DNA of 64,000 nucleotides from Thermoplasma sp. Kam2015 (GTDB lineage Archaea > Thermoplasmatota > Thermoplasmata > Thermoplasmatales > Thermoplasmataceae), in contig NZ_QJSM01000020.1 of assembly GCF_003205235.1 (NCBI RefSeq), positions 62,001 to 126,000 of the forward strand, in the 5' to 3' direction. Under the pieces are notes generated by a model. That model worked only from the letters and a program-made list of their open reading frames with translations, did no database searches and was not told the origin of the DNA. This document shows, in pieces, positions 49,036 through 58,278 of this stretch (its first letter is position 1; each line of letters starts with the position of its first letter). The translations under genes were made by a program, and so were the position numbers.

Positions 49036-49396
49036 ATCAGCAATGAAGAACCTAAATAAAGCAATTTTAAAATTCATAAAATATCGATATATGCAATATG
49101 AAATTACGCAGAATGCGAAAGTCCCATTCAAATTAGCATCCAATTTACGAAATCCTACAGCATTATATGTTTTAATGAGAGAAAAATAACATTATGCTCA
49201 TCATTCTTTGATTCGTTAAATTAGATACCAATATCTTTTCTTGTGCAAGTAAAATAATATTTGCTTTTTAGCAGTTACATCAAGTAAAATATAAACCTTA
49301 GCTGACGAATTGTTAGCCCCTACGTAAAGTTATGCGTTGATTCGCAACCAGATGACAAACGGTCAACTCAAGTTCGTCAAATTTGATCTAATCTAT

Positions 49397-50575
49397 CTAA
49401 ATATTGAAAATTGGAATGTCTTCCTTAGCTGTGATAGATATAAGCATTTTCTCCAAAAGATCATCTATAACATTAACATCAAAATGTTCTTTTGCAATAT
49501 TCCTTATCTTAATACGCATCATCATATACTTGTCGGCATCATCGCCCTTCATGCTGCTAAATTCGTATATCTTTTGAAGAAATTCATCAACCGATCTATC
49601 AGAAATAACTATATTGTCTCCTATCACGTCCTTGATATATAAAAGACCACTTGTGGACGTGCTTATGATCGGTAGTCCAGAAGCAAGCCCCTCAATGCTG
49701 GAGACGCTCAGCGATTCATATTTGGAAAGATTGATCATAAGATCAGATCTCGAAAGTATATCCCTCTTCGTGTCCTCATCTACCTGGCCATAAAAATTTA
49801 CATTCTTTCTGTTTATTCGTCTGGATATATGTTCTGCATCTTTACCTATGATGTGGTAGGTAATAGAATCATTTGACGTCTTCAATATTCTTAAAAGAAG
49901 ATCTGATCCTTTGTTTTTTGTTATCTTATTTAGGAATACCACGTTAAAGCCATCCGATTCTTTCACAGAAAATTTTGAAAAATCTATATTGCATTGCGGT
50001 ATCAAATAGATGTTCTTAAAGCCTAGTTTTCTATAAAATTCTCTTTGATAGTTATTCTGCGCCTGCACAATTATATTTCTATCAATATTTCTAAAAATGG
50101 ATCCTGTAATCACTCTTGATAGGAAGCGATTTAGAGCGTTTTTTCTTGCATCGAGTATTTCAAAATAGGTACCATGGTTAGCTAGTATAACCTTCTTGGT
50201 CTTATTATCAGCCGTTTCATTTTTTATCAAGTTTAAGAAAAGGTAATTTGGATTCTGAAAATAGTAAAAATCATAACTCTTAATAATTTCATACGTTCTC
50301 CTTCGCTTAATCAAGCCTATCAAACCGACGGAGATATTATGTGTGATCTTAAGGATCAGTCTGTTGGCGAAAGGATCATGTTTGAAGGCATCCTTGATAT
50401 ACGTAATATTACCCGTATTGATATTCTTTCTTTCGAATTCGCTGCCAGATCCAAGTATGGTGACATCATACCCTAAGCGTTCTGCTATAGTGGCTATCTG
50501 AATAGCACTACGCTCGCCACCGCCATCGTACTCAAGATTTGATCCTCCTAAAACCACGAACTTCTCAGAAGCCAT
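49397..50575 (-). CDS. Family 4 glycosyltransferase
   Basis: A 392-residue GT-B enzyme. The N-terminus VLGGSNLEYDGGGERSAIQI has the GGGERS acceptor loop; the donor half shows VFLNKITKNKGSDLLLRIL, FYGQVDEDTKRDIL, SKYESLSVSSIEGLASGLP and STSTSG, the normal GT4 order. It is monocistronic between two transposon remnants. Confidence 0.86.
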   Translation of the reverse strand: MASEKFVVLGGSNLEYDGGGERSAIQIATIAERLGYDVTILGSGSEFERKNINTGNITYIKDAFKHDPFANRLILKITHNISVGLIGLIKRRRTYEIIKSYDFYYFQNPNYLFLNLIKNETADNKTKKVILANHGTYFEILDARKNALNRFLSRVITGSIFRNIDRNIIVQAQNNYQREFYRKLGFKNIYLIPQCNIDFSKFSVKESDGFNVVFLNKITKNKGSDLLLRILKTSNDSITYHIIGKDAEHISRRINRKNVNFYGQVDEDTKRDILSRSDLMINLSKYESLSVSSIEGLASGLPIISTSTSGLLYIKDVIGDNIVISDRSVDEFLQKIYEFSSMKGDDADKYMMMRIKIRNIAKEHFDVNVIDDLLEKMLISITAKEDIPIFNI

Positions 50576-50744
50576 TTTTACTTACATCGTCAAAATGCAT
50601 ATAAAACTTAAGATCTAAATCTCTTATTTAATCCTAACACCTCAACTTTCTAAAATATAATCCCCATTAGCATTCTAATGATGATTATTTTACCAATTTC
50701 GATAACAGACATTATCAATTCTCCGTTGATAGATACCAATGATA

Positions 50745-51860
50745 CTAGTAGGACGTCCTTAAGAGGCAATCCTCCATCTTGAACCTGTGCTTGAAAAGCC
50801 ACGACGGTATAGATAAGTACTGTTCTGTCTTGTCTGATATCTTTTCGACATCCGGATCGTCAAGGGATAGGGAGACCCCCTTCCTGTACTTCCTCACTAA
50901 ATTAAGGAATGATCGTGTTATTGTATCTTCACAGTAGAGACTGTTGAGTTTATACATCACGATCTGGACGATCTTCTCACTCTTTCCATATGGGAGTTCC
51001 CTAATGGATTCCGAGTCATTTCCCAACCTGTGGAGGTTCTCTCCATCCTGGTAGAGCATGAACTTGATCAGTTTCTTGGCCATATCAAGTTCGTTCTCTC
51101 TACCTGAATCCTTTACCCTGTGCAAGCTCCTTTTCTATGTGGAAGAGACCTCCCTGTCCCCATATACGTATGCCGAGATATGTTAAACTTACCCAGAACA
51201 GAAGAGTTGTGGTATCCTTCCATTGTTATGTATGTTTCTCCGTTAACATTGAATATTTCCAGCGATCGGACAAAGAAATCGATCAATTTTTTCTGAGAGA
51301 TAGGCAAGGATCGATGCAACAGAGCTTCGTTTATGAATCCCCCAGCAGTGCCCTATATTTATTAATGCTGTCAATAATCATGTACTGTTCGCCATATGCA
51401 GAGTAACCTAACAAATACATAACGACATCCTGTACTGGAAGCATATACTTCCCAATAGTCTCATGCGGTATCATCATATTTCCAAGTATGCGGAATAGAT
51501 CCATCGCTTCTCTTAGGGGTCTTTATCCTCGACTTGACGCCCTTCTCCTCCGCATCGTCTTGGCAATGCTTCCTGGAGCCGTAGATCGGGGAACGAGCAA
51601 CAAGAGAATACCTGCAGTTCCTGCAGATATACATCTGCTCAGTGAAAAGAGATCCGTTCTTCATAGTCCTTAAACACGTACCGTTACTCATGAACCTATG
51701 AGATAGTTTTCCTTCAGTTCCAGATACATTATGGATTTGTTATTGAACATAAAAACTGGAGATGAACATATGGATGAGAAGTCATCGGGTGATGTTGAAA
51801 CTCTCCTGAACTCAGTATATGGCGCTTTCCACAATCGCATGTAAAGAAATGGTTCCATCA
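50745..51860 (-). mobile_element. Degenerate transposase with N-terminal zinc-ribbon motif
   Basis: On the minus strand broken frames together spell one protein: a CDCGKR-type and YICRNCRYSLVARSP zinc-ribbon start, KGVKSRIKTP, then the frame-shifted QDVVMYLLGYSAYGEQYM, INKYRALLGDS, NVNGETYITMEGYHNSS and RIWGQGGLFHIEKELA, and a C-terminal half (ELDMAKKLIKFMLYQDGENL, DDPDVEKISDKTEQY, SWLFKHRFKMEDCLLRTSY). I take it as a Thermoplasmatales transposase of uncertain IS family. Four or more frameshifts make it inactive. Confidence 0.55.
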
Positions 51861-52184
51861 TATTTCATGCTTTCAGTCTTGTGTTATGAATTACGAAGAA
51901 ATCGGCTGATTTTTTACAATGCCGTTTATCCCATCGTAATGCGACGACGATTCCTTTAGCTGAATGCGGATTATACAGGAAAGATAATTTATATGAGATT
52001 TATTAATTTATGATAATATATTATTACTTGAAGATAAAGAAGTATTCATTTTCAAAGTAGAGTATTGTAATCGTAGTTACGAATTGCCATAAGAATAGAC
52101 ATGAAATTCCAGTTTCTGCAGAGTCTTCTCGCATCTTTATCATCTTTCATGTCAATTCATGATAGGAGATATTTCGTATGGTGA
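51861..52184. other. Spacer, nothing recognised
   Basis: About 320 bp, AT-rich, leading into the repeat array. No frame, hairpin or RNA gene stands out. Confidence 0.4.
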
Positions 52185-52527
52185 TACAATACCTACAATA
52201 CCAACATGGTATCAATGGAATTATGAATTCCTTACGTATTTTACAGAATTTCAGGCATAGGATAGGATTTCAGTGATCATTTGGTATTGTTACATAGTAT
52301 TGTAAAGCTACAATACCATTAAAATCTCGTATTTTATGGGCTTTTCTATAAATCTATATGTAGGGGTATTGTATGAATTTATAATTGGTATTGTATAGGT
52401 TAATTTTTGTATTGTATAATTAAACAATTCAATCTAATGCATGCGATCTTTTTGTCCAACTGTCTATCTCTTAGGATTCGCCCCATATGGTATTGCATTA
52501 TGGTATGTAAAATATATTATCAATACC
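52185..52527. repeat. Iteron-like array of the 9-mer GGTATTGTA
   Basis: Five exact copies: TACAATACC at 52185-52193, 52194-52202 (directly adjoining) and 52309-52317; GGTATTGTA at 52365-52373 and 52387-52395. One-mismatch copies lie at 52283-52291, 52296-52304, 52408-52416 and 52489-52497, and a weaker one at 52519-52527. Copies 52296 and 52309 form an inverted pair around AAGC. They end just before the promoter of the HTH gene at 52562, so they look like operator sites or replication iterons. I saw no copies elsewhere in the window by eye. Confidence 0.75.
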
Positions 52528-52531
52528 ATAA

Positions 52532-52545
52532 TATTAATATATAAT
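52532..52545 (+). promoter_or_regulatory. TATA-like box of the HTH/coiled-coil gene
   Basis: TATTAATATATAAT is centred about 24 bases before the ATG at 52562, directly after the last repeat copy; a protein bound there could block TBP/TFB. Confidence 0.6.
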
Positions 52546-52561
52546 GATGCATTGACTGTTT

Positions 52562-53089
52562 ATGAGCAAAAAAGATGGCGAAATAGTCTATCTGATCAGA
52601 GCAGGCTATTCGCCTACAACTATAAGGAAGAAGACCGGAACCAGCATAAGGCACATCGAGGTAGTCTATAGAAGTATAAAGGATGATCTTGATCCGGAGC
52701 TCTGTGACGCATACGATTATAAATTCGCAGAGCTGAAGGAGAAGAACTACGATCATGTCAATGATGCTAAGGAGAGGCAAAGCCAGTTAAGGGATCCGGA
52801 CATAATGAGACAGGAGCAGGAAAAGAAGATAACCAGCGCCCAGCAGGCAATCGGCGTCTCAAAGGAGATAATGCAGGACTGGGAGGAGCGCCTTCGTGCC
52901 GCAAAGAAGATGAAGGAATGGAACGATAAGTACGGCTTCCTGATCAAGGGCTTGGCCTTCAAGGACTTTGAAGATATGATAGAGCATCTGATGCCACTGC
53001 TTGTTGGATTATACAAGAATTCAACCGCAAGCGTATTCGATGAAGTTCTCGATATAGCTGCCGCCCGCAAACTGGCCGATCTTTTATGA
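52562..53089 (+). CDS. Orphan HTH/coiled-coil protein
   Basis: A 175-residue protein I cannot assign to a family. Residues 6-40 look like a helix-turn-helix (VYLIRAGYSPTTIRKKTGTS then IRHIEVVYRSI), similar in layout to small resolvase- or sigma-type HTHs. Residues 45-125 are highly charged and helical, probably a coiled coil that dimerises it. The last 50 residues (FEDMIEHLMPLLVGLYK, then DIAAARKLADLL) are amphipathic helices. Its codon use is richer in G+C than the flanking debris, so it seems maintained. The iteron-like array directly upstream suggests autoregulation or a plasmid-type replication/partition role. Confidence 0.7.
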   Translation: MSKKDGEIVYLIRAGYSPTTIRKKTGTSIRHIEVVYRSIKDDLDPELCDAYDYKFAELKEKNYDHVNDAKERQSQLRDPDIMRQEQEKKITSAQQAIGVSKEIMQDWEERLRAAKKMKEWNDKYGFLIKGLAFKDFEDMIEHLMPLLVGLYKNSTASVFDEVLDIAAARKLADLL

Positions 53090-53365
53090 ATTTTGCTCTC
53101 TAAAAATATTTATTTCGATTCAATATTTTTACTTGATTTGATCAAAAGAGATCCTTTATTTCTTCGCTCCATATTTTAATCGATCTTTTTGAAGACTAAA
53201 CCGCTTATTATGCTTGATTAATCGATAATGACGACTCTTTGAATATTCCTTTTTAATTTCCTTTCCCATTTCATAAACTCTTCTCCCAAGCCATTCTATG
53301 ATTACGTATACTGCTATTATTGTACTATTTAGTATGGATATGCCCGCCAATATGAAAGTTTTTAC

Positions 53366-53640
53366 CTCTCCTATTCATGAGACTGATACTAAGCCTGATG
53401 CGACAAAGATGTTGATCGATAAAGTAATATAATCCCAACAAACGATACGAATTCAAGAATAAACAGCATACGCTTAAAAACATCATGTTTGAGAATGTAA
53501 GGGGATTGGGAAAATACATATCAGGAAAGGTAAAAGAACTTAAGTTCAAGATATCGGACATTGTAATCAAGGAACGATGATATGGAGATGAGACTATTTC
53601 GATCAGTTTCAGCTGGCAGAAAGGATGAGGAAAGCAAATT
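53366..53640 (+). pseudogene. Heavily decayed C-terminal fragment of a cas1-like gene
   Basis: This DNA aligns with 56960-57190 in the other cas1 copy. Matching peptides in several frames are KPDATKMLIDKV, NKQHTLKNIMFENVRGLGKY and ISGKVKELKFKISDIVI, against KPNTAKLLIEKI, NKQHLLENIMFENVRELSRY and ILGKVKELEFRIPDIAM there. Stops and shifts are frequent. Only the helical C-terminal half is left; the catalytic residues are gone. Confidence 0.65.
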
Positions 53641-53749
53641 AACGTCGAATATGAATAGAAAAATTTTTTTAGGACAGAATGATAGATCCTTTAAGGAAAG
53701 CAAGGATAGAAATGAATAAAATTGATTATGAGGAAGAGTATATATATAT

Positions 53750-54376
53750 ATGCACAAAAAACGAATAGCACACATTTTGTCCGTTGTCTCTAAAGAAGCT
53801 AGAATGGGAGATAAAATAGGAATAATAGGCTATTCTGTGTTTGATGATATGTTTAGAGAACATATTAAGAATGCTTTCTTCTATAATATTGTACCGAATG
53901 AGGATTTCATAGAGACAAAGTATCAAAAGTATCATGACTATATAATCTTTTATGATATAACAGATAGTAGCTCTAGTGATCCGCCCATTAAATTTGATTT
54001 GATCATATTTACGGAAGTTCTCGAACATCTTTTGGCAAAAGATGAAATTATATTAATCAACATTTCTAAGCTTATAAAGGATCGTGGAAAACTTATATTT
54101 TCTGTGCCAAATGTATCGGCTCTTGGTAAAATAGTTTCATTAAATTTTGGCAAAAATCCGTATATGACTAAGGATCAAATATTGAACGGGTCTTTTTCTG
54201 GATATGGGCATATAAGAGAATATTCGTTTAACGAGGTTAAGACTCTTCTCTCAAAAAACTTTAGGATTATCCGATTAGAGGGATGGAATGATTATCCTAA
54301 TAAGTTTAATAAAATCTCTAAAATTTTACCAAAAATCTATGCGGAGACAATATTCGCATTGTGCGAGAAACCATAG
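53750..54376 (+). CDS. SAM-dependent methyltransferase (class I)
   Basis: A 208-residue protein of the Methyltransf_11/23 type: a weak motif I (GDKIGIIGYSVFDDM), then FDLIIFTEVLEHLLAKDEI (motif III), and GKLIFSVPNVSALGKI. The late HIREYSFNEVKTLLSK is common in sugar- and lipid-modifying methyltransferases. Glycine-poor motif I is unusual and might weaken SAM binding. The start is uncertain: a TATATATATA run adjoins ATG 53750, and ATG 53804 is an alternative. It converges on a GT4 gene, ending 4 bases away. Confidence 0.72.
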   Translation: MHKKRIAHILSVVSKEARMGDKIGIIGYSVFDDMFREHIKNAFFYNIVPNEDFIETKYQKYHDYIIFYDITDSSSSDPPIKFDLIIFTEVLEHLLAKDEIILINISKLIKDRGKLIFSVPNVSALGKIVSLNFGKNPYMTKDQILNGSFSGYGHIREYSFNEVKTLLSKNFRIIRLEGWNDYPNKFNKISKILPKIYAETIFALCEKP

Positions 54377-54379
54377 TAA

Positions 54380-55579
54380 TCAAGTAATTGCATTGATTAC
54401 ACCTTCTTCATATTTTTTAATTGCATTAATAAATTCTGCTCCCATTTTTTCTAAGGAATAATTTTTTGATGTTTCGATGCCCTTATAGGCCATTTCTATT
54501 CTTTTATCTGGATGATCTACCAATTCGATAACTTTTTTTGCTATAGCTTCTGGATCCATTATAGGAACAAGATGTCCATTGATCCCTTCATTGATCATTT
54601 CTTCTGGCCCACCACATGCTGTAGCAACAGGAACACAACCGCATGACATAGCTTCAAGTACAGGTGTAGAAAAACCTTCCACCAATGATGGCAATATAAA
54701 TATGGAAGCTATGTTGAAGAGCTTAATATATTCTGAATCAGAAACATAGCCATGATGTTCAATATAAATAGGTATTTTTTTATTATAAGTTCCGAAACTT
54801 ATTAATTTCACTTCAGGTCTCATATTTTTTATAATTTCTGCGGCTTTTATTCCGATGTCCCCACCCTTATCTTCTCCTGATCTGAGTTGAATTAATACTA
54901 ACTTGCCATCTCTTTTCTCCGGAGCGATTATGATCTTTCCTTTGATATGAGAAGTCACAGTTATCTTTAAGGGTTTTTCAGTACTAAATCTCTCTAACAT
55001 TTTTCTGTTTATAACGATTTTTTTTAATGGCAAATCATAACTTTCATTAGCTAATTTCGATAAATTCTTAGAAAATGATGGATCGTCTTCATTATTTTGG
55101 ACCAAGTAATATTTTAGGCGAGCATCTTTAGATGAAGCTACAAAGTAGGATGTTTGCCAGGCAGTAGCTATGAGTCGTTCTGTATTAATTTGTGGGATGT
55201 CAGGTGATATTATATAACTAGGATCTTTAAAATTAAGTTCTTTAAGGAACTCATACCTAACATCCGGTATTATTTTTTTTATTAATTTATTTTTTTTCTT
55301 AAGCAGAAAAATAAGGAATCTAATTAAATATTTGCTATTTAGTATTTCATAGATTTTGTATTTCAAAGATTCTTTTTTAAATTCTTCCAGCAATTGTTTA
55401 TCTCTGGTGATTTTATATAATCCTCTATTAATATCTTTAAGAAAAATCAACAGAACACTATATCCTTGGCTAATGAGGTATTCCCTCAATTCAAATACGA
55501 CCAAATAACCTCCAGGCGGTGCGAAACTAAAACCGGGAAGAATGAAAGTGAAATCATAACTTCTATTATATAGTCTCAT
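54380..55579 (-). CDS. Family 4 glycosyltransferase
   Basis: A 399-residue GT-B enzyme. The start FILPGFSFAPPGGYLVVFEL has the GG acceptor loop, and the donor half shows QLRSGEDKGGDIGIKAAEII, LFNIASIFILPSLVEGFSTP, EAMSCGCVPVATACGGPEE and INEGINGHLVP, a complete GT4 signature. TTTATAAATATG lies about 25 bases before the ATG. It probably adds a sugar to the same glycan as its neighbours. Confidence 0.88.
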   Translation of the reverse strand: MRLYNRSYDFTFILPGFSFAPPGGYLVVFELREYLISQGYSVLLIFLKDINRGLYKITRDKQLLEEFKKESLKYKIYEILNSKYLIRFLIFLLKKKNKLIKKIIPDVRYEFLKELNFKDPSYIISPDIPQINTERLIATAWQTSYFVASSKDARLKYYLVQNNEDDPSFSKNLSKLANESYDLPLKKIVINRKMLERFSTEKPLKITVTSHIKGKIIIAPEKRDGKLVLIQLRSGEDKGGDIGIKAAEIIKNMRPEVKLISFGTYNKKIPIYIEHHGYVSDSEYIKLFNIASIFILPSLVEGFSTPVLEAMSCGCVPVATACGGPEEMINEGINGHLVPIMDPEAIAKKVIELVDHPDKRIEMAYKGIETSKNYSLEKMGAEFINAIKKYEEGVINAIT

Positions 55580-55644
55580 TTAATTTGTTCATAATTCACA
55601 TATTTATAAAGTTTCTGACAGTCGATTATTATTTACCCCATTAT

Positions 55645-56505
55645 AGTGTTATGAATTTTGTCTAAATCTCTGGAACAAAAGAAGTAAATCTCTTGAACCG
55701 AAGAGACACGAATGAATATGGAAAGGTGGATGAGAAAACGACTGTTAAAAGGCTGTGAATGGATATCTGGAAACATTGATGAAAACAGAGAGGAATGTGT
55801 TCATAGATGAGTATGAAAGAACAAAGAATGGATTCTATTACAAAAAAATAAAAACTGAGTTTGGAGAGATAGAAAATCAATCAGTACCAAGAAATATGGG
55901 AGGTAATTTCAGAACTGGAATATTTGATCTTTATTCTCTTCAACACATATATGGATAATTAGGTTAACCATATAACCTTATTAATTATCCATTCTAAGGG
56001 AATATCTACAAGGAAAGCTTAAGAAATAAATTGATAATAATCTGATACAATATTCCAGAACAGATATAGATCATCCATCTCAAGAATAATAAATGCCACT
56101 ATAGAGGAAGTTAATAGATTACATTCAAGATACCTTGATTATAGATACATAGGAATATTCCTTGATGCATTAATTTCCTTTATTCTTCTTCCACGTAAAG
56201 GATACTGTGCAGAAGGAGTCAATAATATTTAACATGGGAATTAAAGAATACCATCTCTCATATACAGAAGTTGTAAAAGACCTATACGGTAGGGATATAA
56301 GAAAGCCTTTGCAGTTCATAATAGATGGTATCCCAAAACTTGATGAGAATATAATAAAGATATTCCAAGAGCTGATTTTCAATTATGCACGGTACATGCA
56401 TCAAGGAACTTTGAATCAGATGTTAGTAAATATGATAAATAAACGATAGATGAACATTTCAAGAGATTCATAAATTAGAATTCAAATTCCTATGGAATAA
56501 TAAAT
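55645..56505 (+). mobile_element. Second degenerate IS256-family copy, 3' truncated
   Basis: The first part (TTATGAATTTTGTCTAAA and onwards) and the encoded KNGFYYKKIKTEFGEIENQS, then PRNMGGNFRTGIFDLYS, match the remnant at 44125. Later pieces KEYHLSYTEVVKDLYGRD and GIPKLDENIIKIFQEL also match. Sequence related to the transposase stops near 56505, where the cas1 fragment begins, so one element interrupted or replaced the other. Confidence 0.75.
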
Positions 56506-56530
56506 ACTCTCGACTGATTATAACATCTAT

Positions 56531-57308
56531 ATGAACAGGAGAAACAAAAAAATTCAGAGAGTTAATTATGACAACATAACCACTCTAATGATATATGAAG
56601 GGTGCATTGCATCGGCTTACTGGTCTGAATTATCTAAAATATTCAATTCGTTGGCCAAGGTTTTTCATTTTGAAACAAGGAAAAACTTATCATATTTGTG
56701 GAACATGAATGCATCCGATCCAGTAAATGCCTTGCTGAACTACGGCTATGCAATACTTGAATCAATAATAAGGAAAGATATCAACACGATAGGTCTTGAC
56801 ATATACATAGGATGTCTGCATGAAACGGCACCGTCCAGCATCCGCCTATTTACGATTTACAGGAACTGTTCAGGTATGTTGTTGATTATTCAGTCATCGA
56901 AGTACTGGAAACAGGATTGAAGAAATCGGATTTCATAACAACCGAGGATTACCATATCAGATTGAAGCCAAATACAGCAAAGCTATTGATTGAGAAAATT
57001 AAGAACAACTTCAACAAGCGTTATGAGTTTAGTAATAAACAGCATTTATTAGAGAACATCATGTTTGAGAATGTCAGGGAATTGAGCAGATACATATTAG
57101 GAAAGGTCAAAGAGCTTGAGTTCAGGATACCTGACATTGCGATGTCAAGGAATGATGACATTGAAATGAGGAATATGGTCATGTCAATTGATCCTGATAA
57201 AAGGAAAGAGTTGAAGATAAACAAATCTACATTGTGGTATGAACAGAAAAAGATTAAAAGGGAAAGACCATAAAGATGTATGGAAAAACAAAGGTGAAGA
57301 TTGAATGA
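56531..57308 (+). pseudogene. cas1: cas1-like integrase gene: N-terminus missing, two frameshifts
   Basis: The sequence is a clear Cas1 catalytic domain. It shows YEGCIASAYW (the active-site Glu at 56597), FHFETRKNLSYLWNMNASDP, VNALLNYGYAILESIIRKD, and GLDIYIGCLHE (the His at 56819). The reading then shifts by one base near 56830 to PPIYDLQELFRYVVDYSVIE, whose Asp (56854-56856) completes the Glu/His/Asp triad. The second frame continues through KPNTAKLLIEKIKNNFNKRY to KINKSTLWYEQKKIK. A second shift near 57258 restores KGKTIKMYGKTKVKIE and a stop at 57308. The N-terminal beta domain (about 130 residues) is absent; IS256 debris takes its place. No cas2, cas4 or repeats lie nearby. Confidence 0.8.
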
Positions 57309-58235
57309 GGCTAACGAATAAAATAAATTACCTTCATCTTCTCCGGAGAAACTTCAATAATTGGTTATCCATTGGATTATATTTATATAGGGGAAAGTGG
57401 GCTCTCCCATCAAACAAGAAATTCCTGGTGGTATTGCGAGATCATACTAGGATCAAACTTTGGGGTTTAGAGATAAATCTCTTGTTTTCCTTATTAAGAA
57501 AGGGAATACATATAAATGATGCACTTGACTGTGTAATCAATAACAGAATCCCATTTAAAAATGAATTTGACGTGGAATATAACATCTCAATAAAGGGGTG
57601 GTGCAATGAAGGAAACATAAATAATGGAAATATTTTTGATGTCTTTTTATCAGAAGAATATCGTTTTTTGAATGTCTTTGAAATGGACGTCATAGATGTA
57701 GGAGCGAGTATCGGTGATTCCCCTATCTATTTTGCCCTGAGAGGAGCAAAGAGAGTAATAGCTTTAGAACCTTTCCCCTATTCATATTCGTTTGCAGAAC
57801 TCAATGTCAAAAAAAAATAACCTGACTAATAAAATAGAAATATTAAACGCGGGATATGGTGAAGATGGATTTGTTATCGTTGATCCAGATAAAGAATCTT
57901 TTGACTATACTCAACTATCTGCTTCTGACAAAGGAATAAAGATTCCAATATATTCATTGAAGACCTTAATTGATCATTACCAAATTCATGAAGCGGTATT
58001 GAAAATGGATTGTGAAGGTTGTGAATATAATCTTTTAAAGGAAAATAACGAAATATTAAGGAAATTTAAACAAATTCAGATCGAATACCATTATGGCTAT
58101 GTGGAGTTGAGGAAAAAACTCATGAATGCAGGATTCGACGTAAGGTATACGCAGCCACATAAATTTTATGATCGAAGAGAAAAGATAAATCCTAATATGG
58201 AACTGGGATATGTCTACGCTGTCAGAATGGACTAA
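57305..58235 (+). pseudogene. FkbM-family methyltransferase with frameshift at an A9 run
   Basis: Two overlapping frames (57305-57820 and 57792-58235) form one FkbM protein of about 310 residues. The first holds motif I, MDVIDVGASIGDSPIYFALRG and ALEPFPYSYSFAELNV, and stops after KKK; the second takes over at KKNNLTNKIEILNAGYG and contains the hallmark VLKMDCEGCEYNLLKE. The break is nine A at 57809-57817; eight would restore the frame. Its ATG overlaps the cas1 stop. A programmed slip or a sequencing error at the homopolymer is possible. It may have been an active sugar O-methyltransferase until recently. Confidence 0.8.
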
Positions 58236-58278
58236 ATTCTGCTTTCTTATCTGATAGTCAGACTAAACTTGAGAAGAA

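Noticed and set aside
51870-51890. GTGTTATGAATT as a shared terminal repeat of the IS remnants
   Set aside because: A similar string starts the remnant at 55645, but here it points outward relative to the transposase remnant, so it cannot be the same inverted terminus.
52185-52527. A CRISPR array as the explanation of the repeats
   Set aside because: The unit is only 9 bases, spacing is irregular and orientation varies; no cas gene is adjacent.
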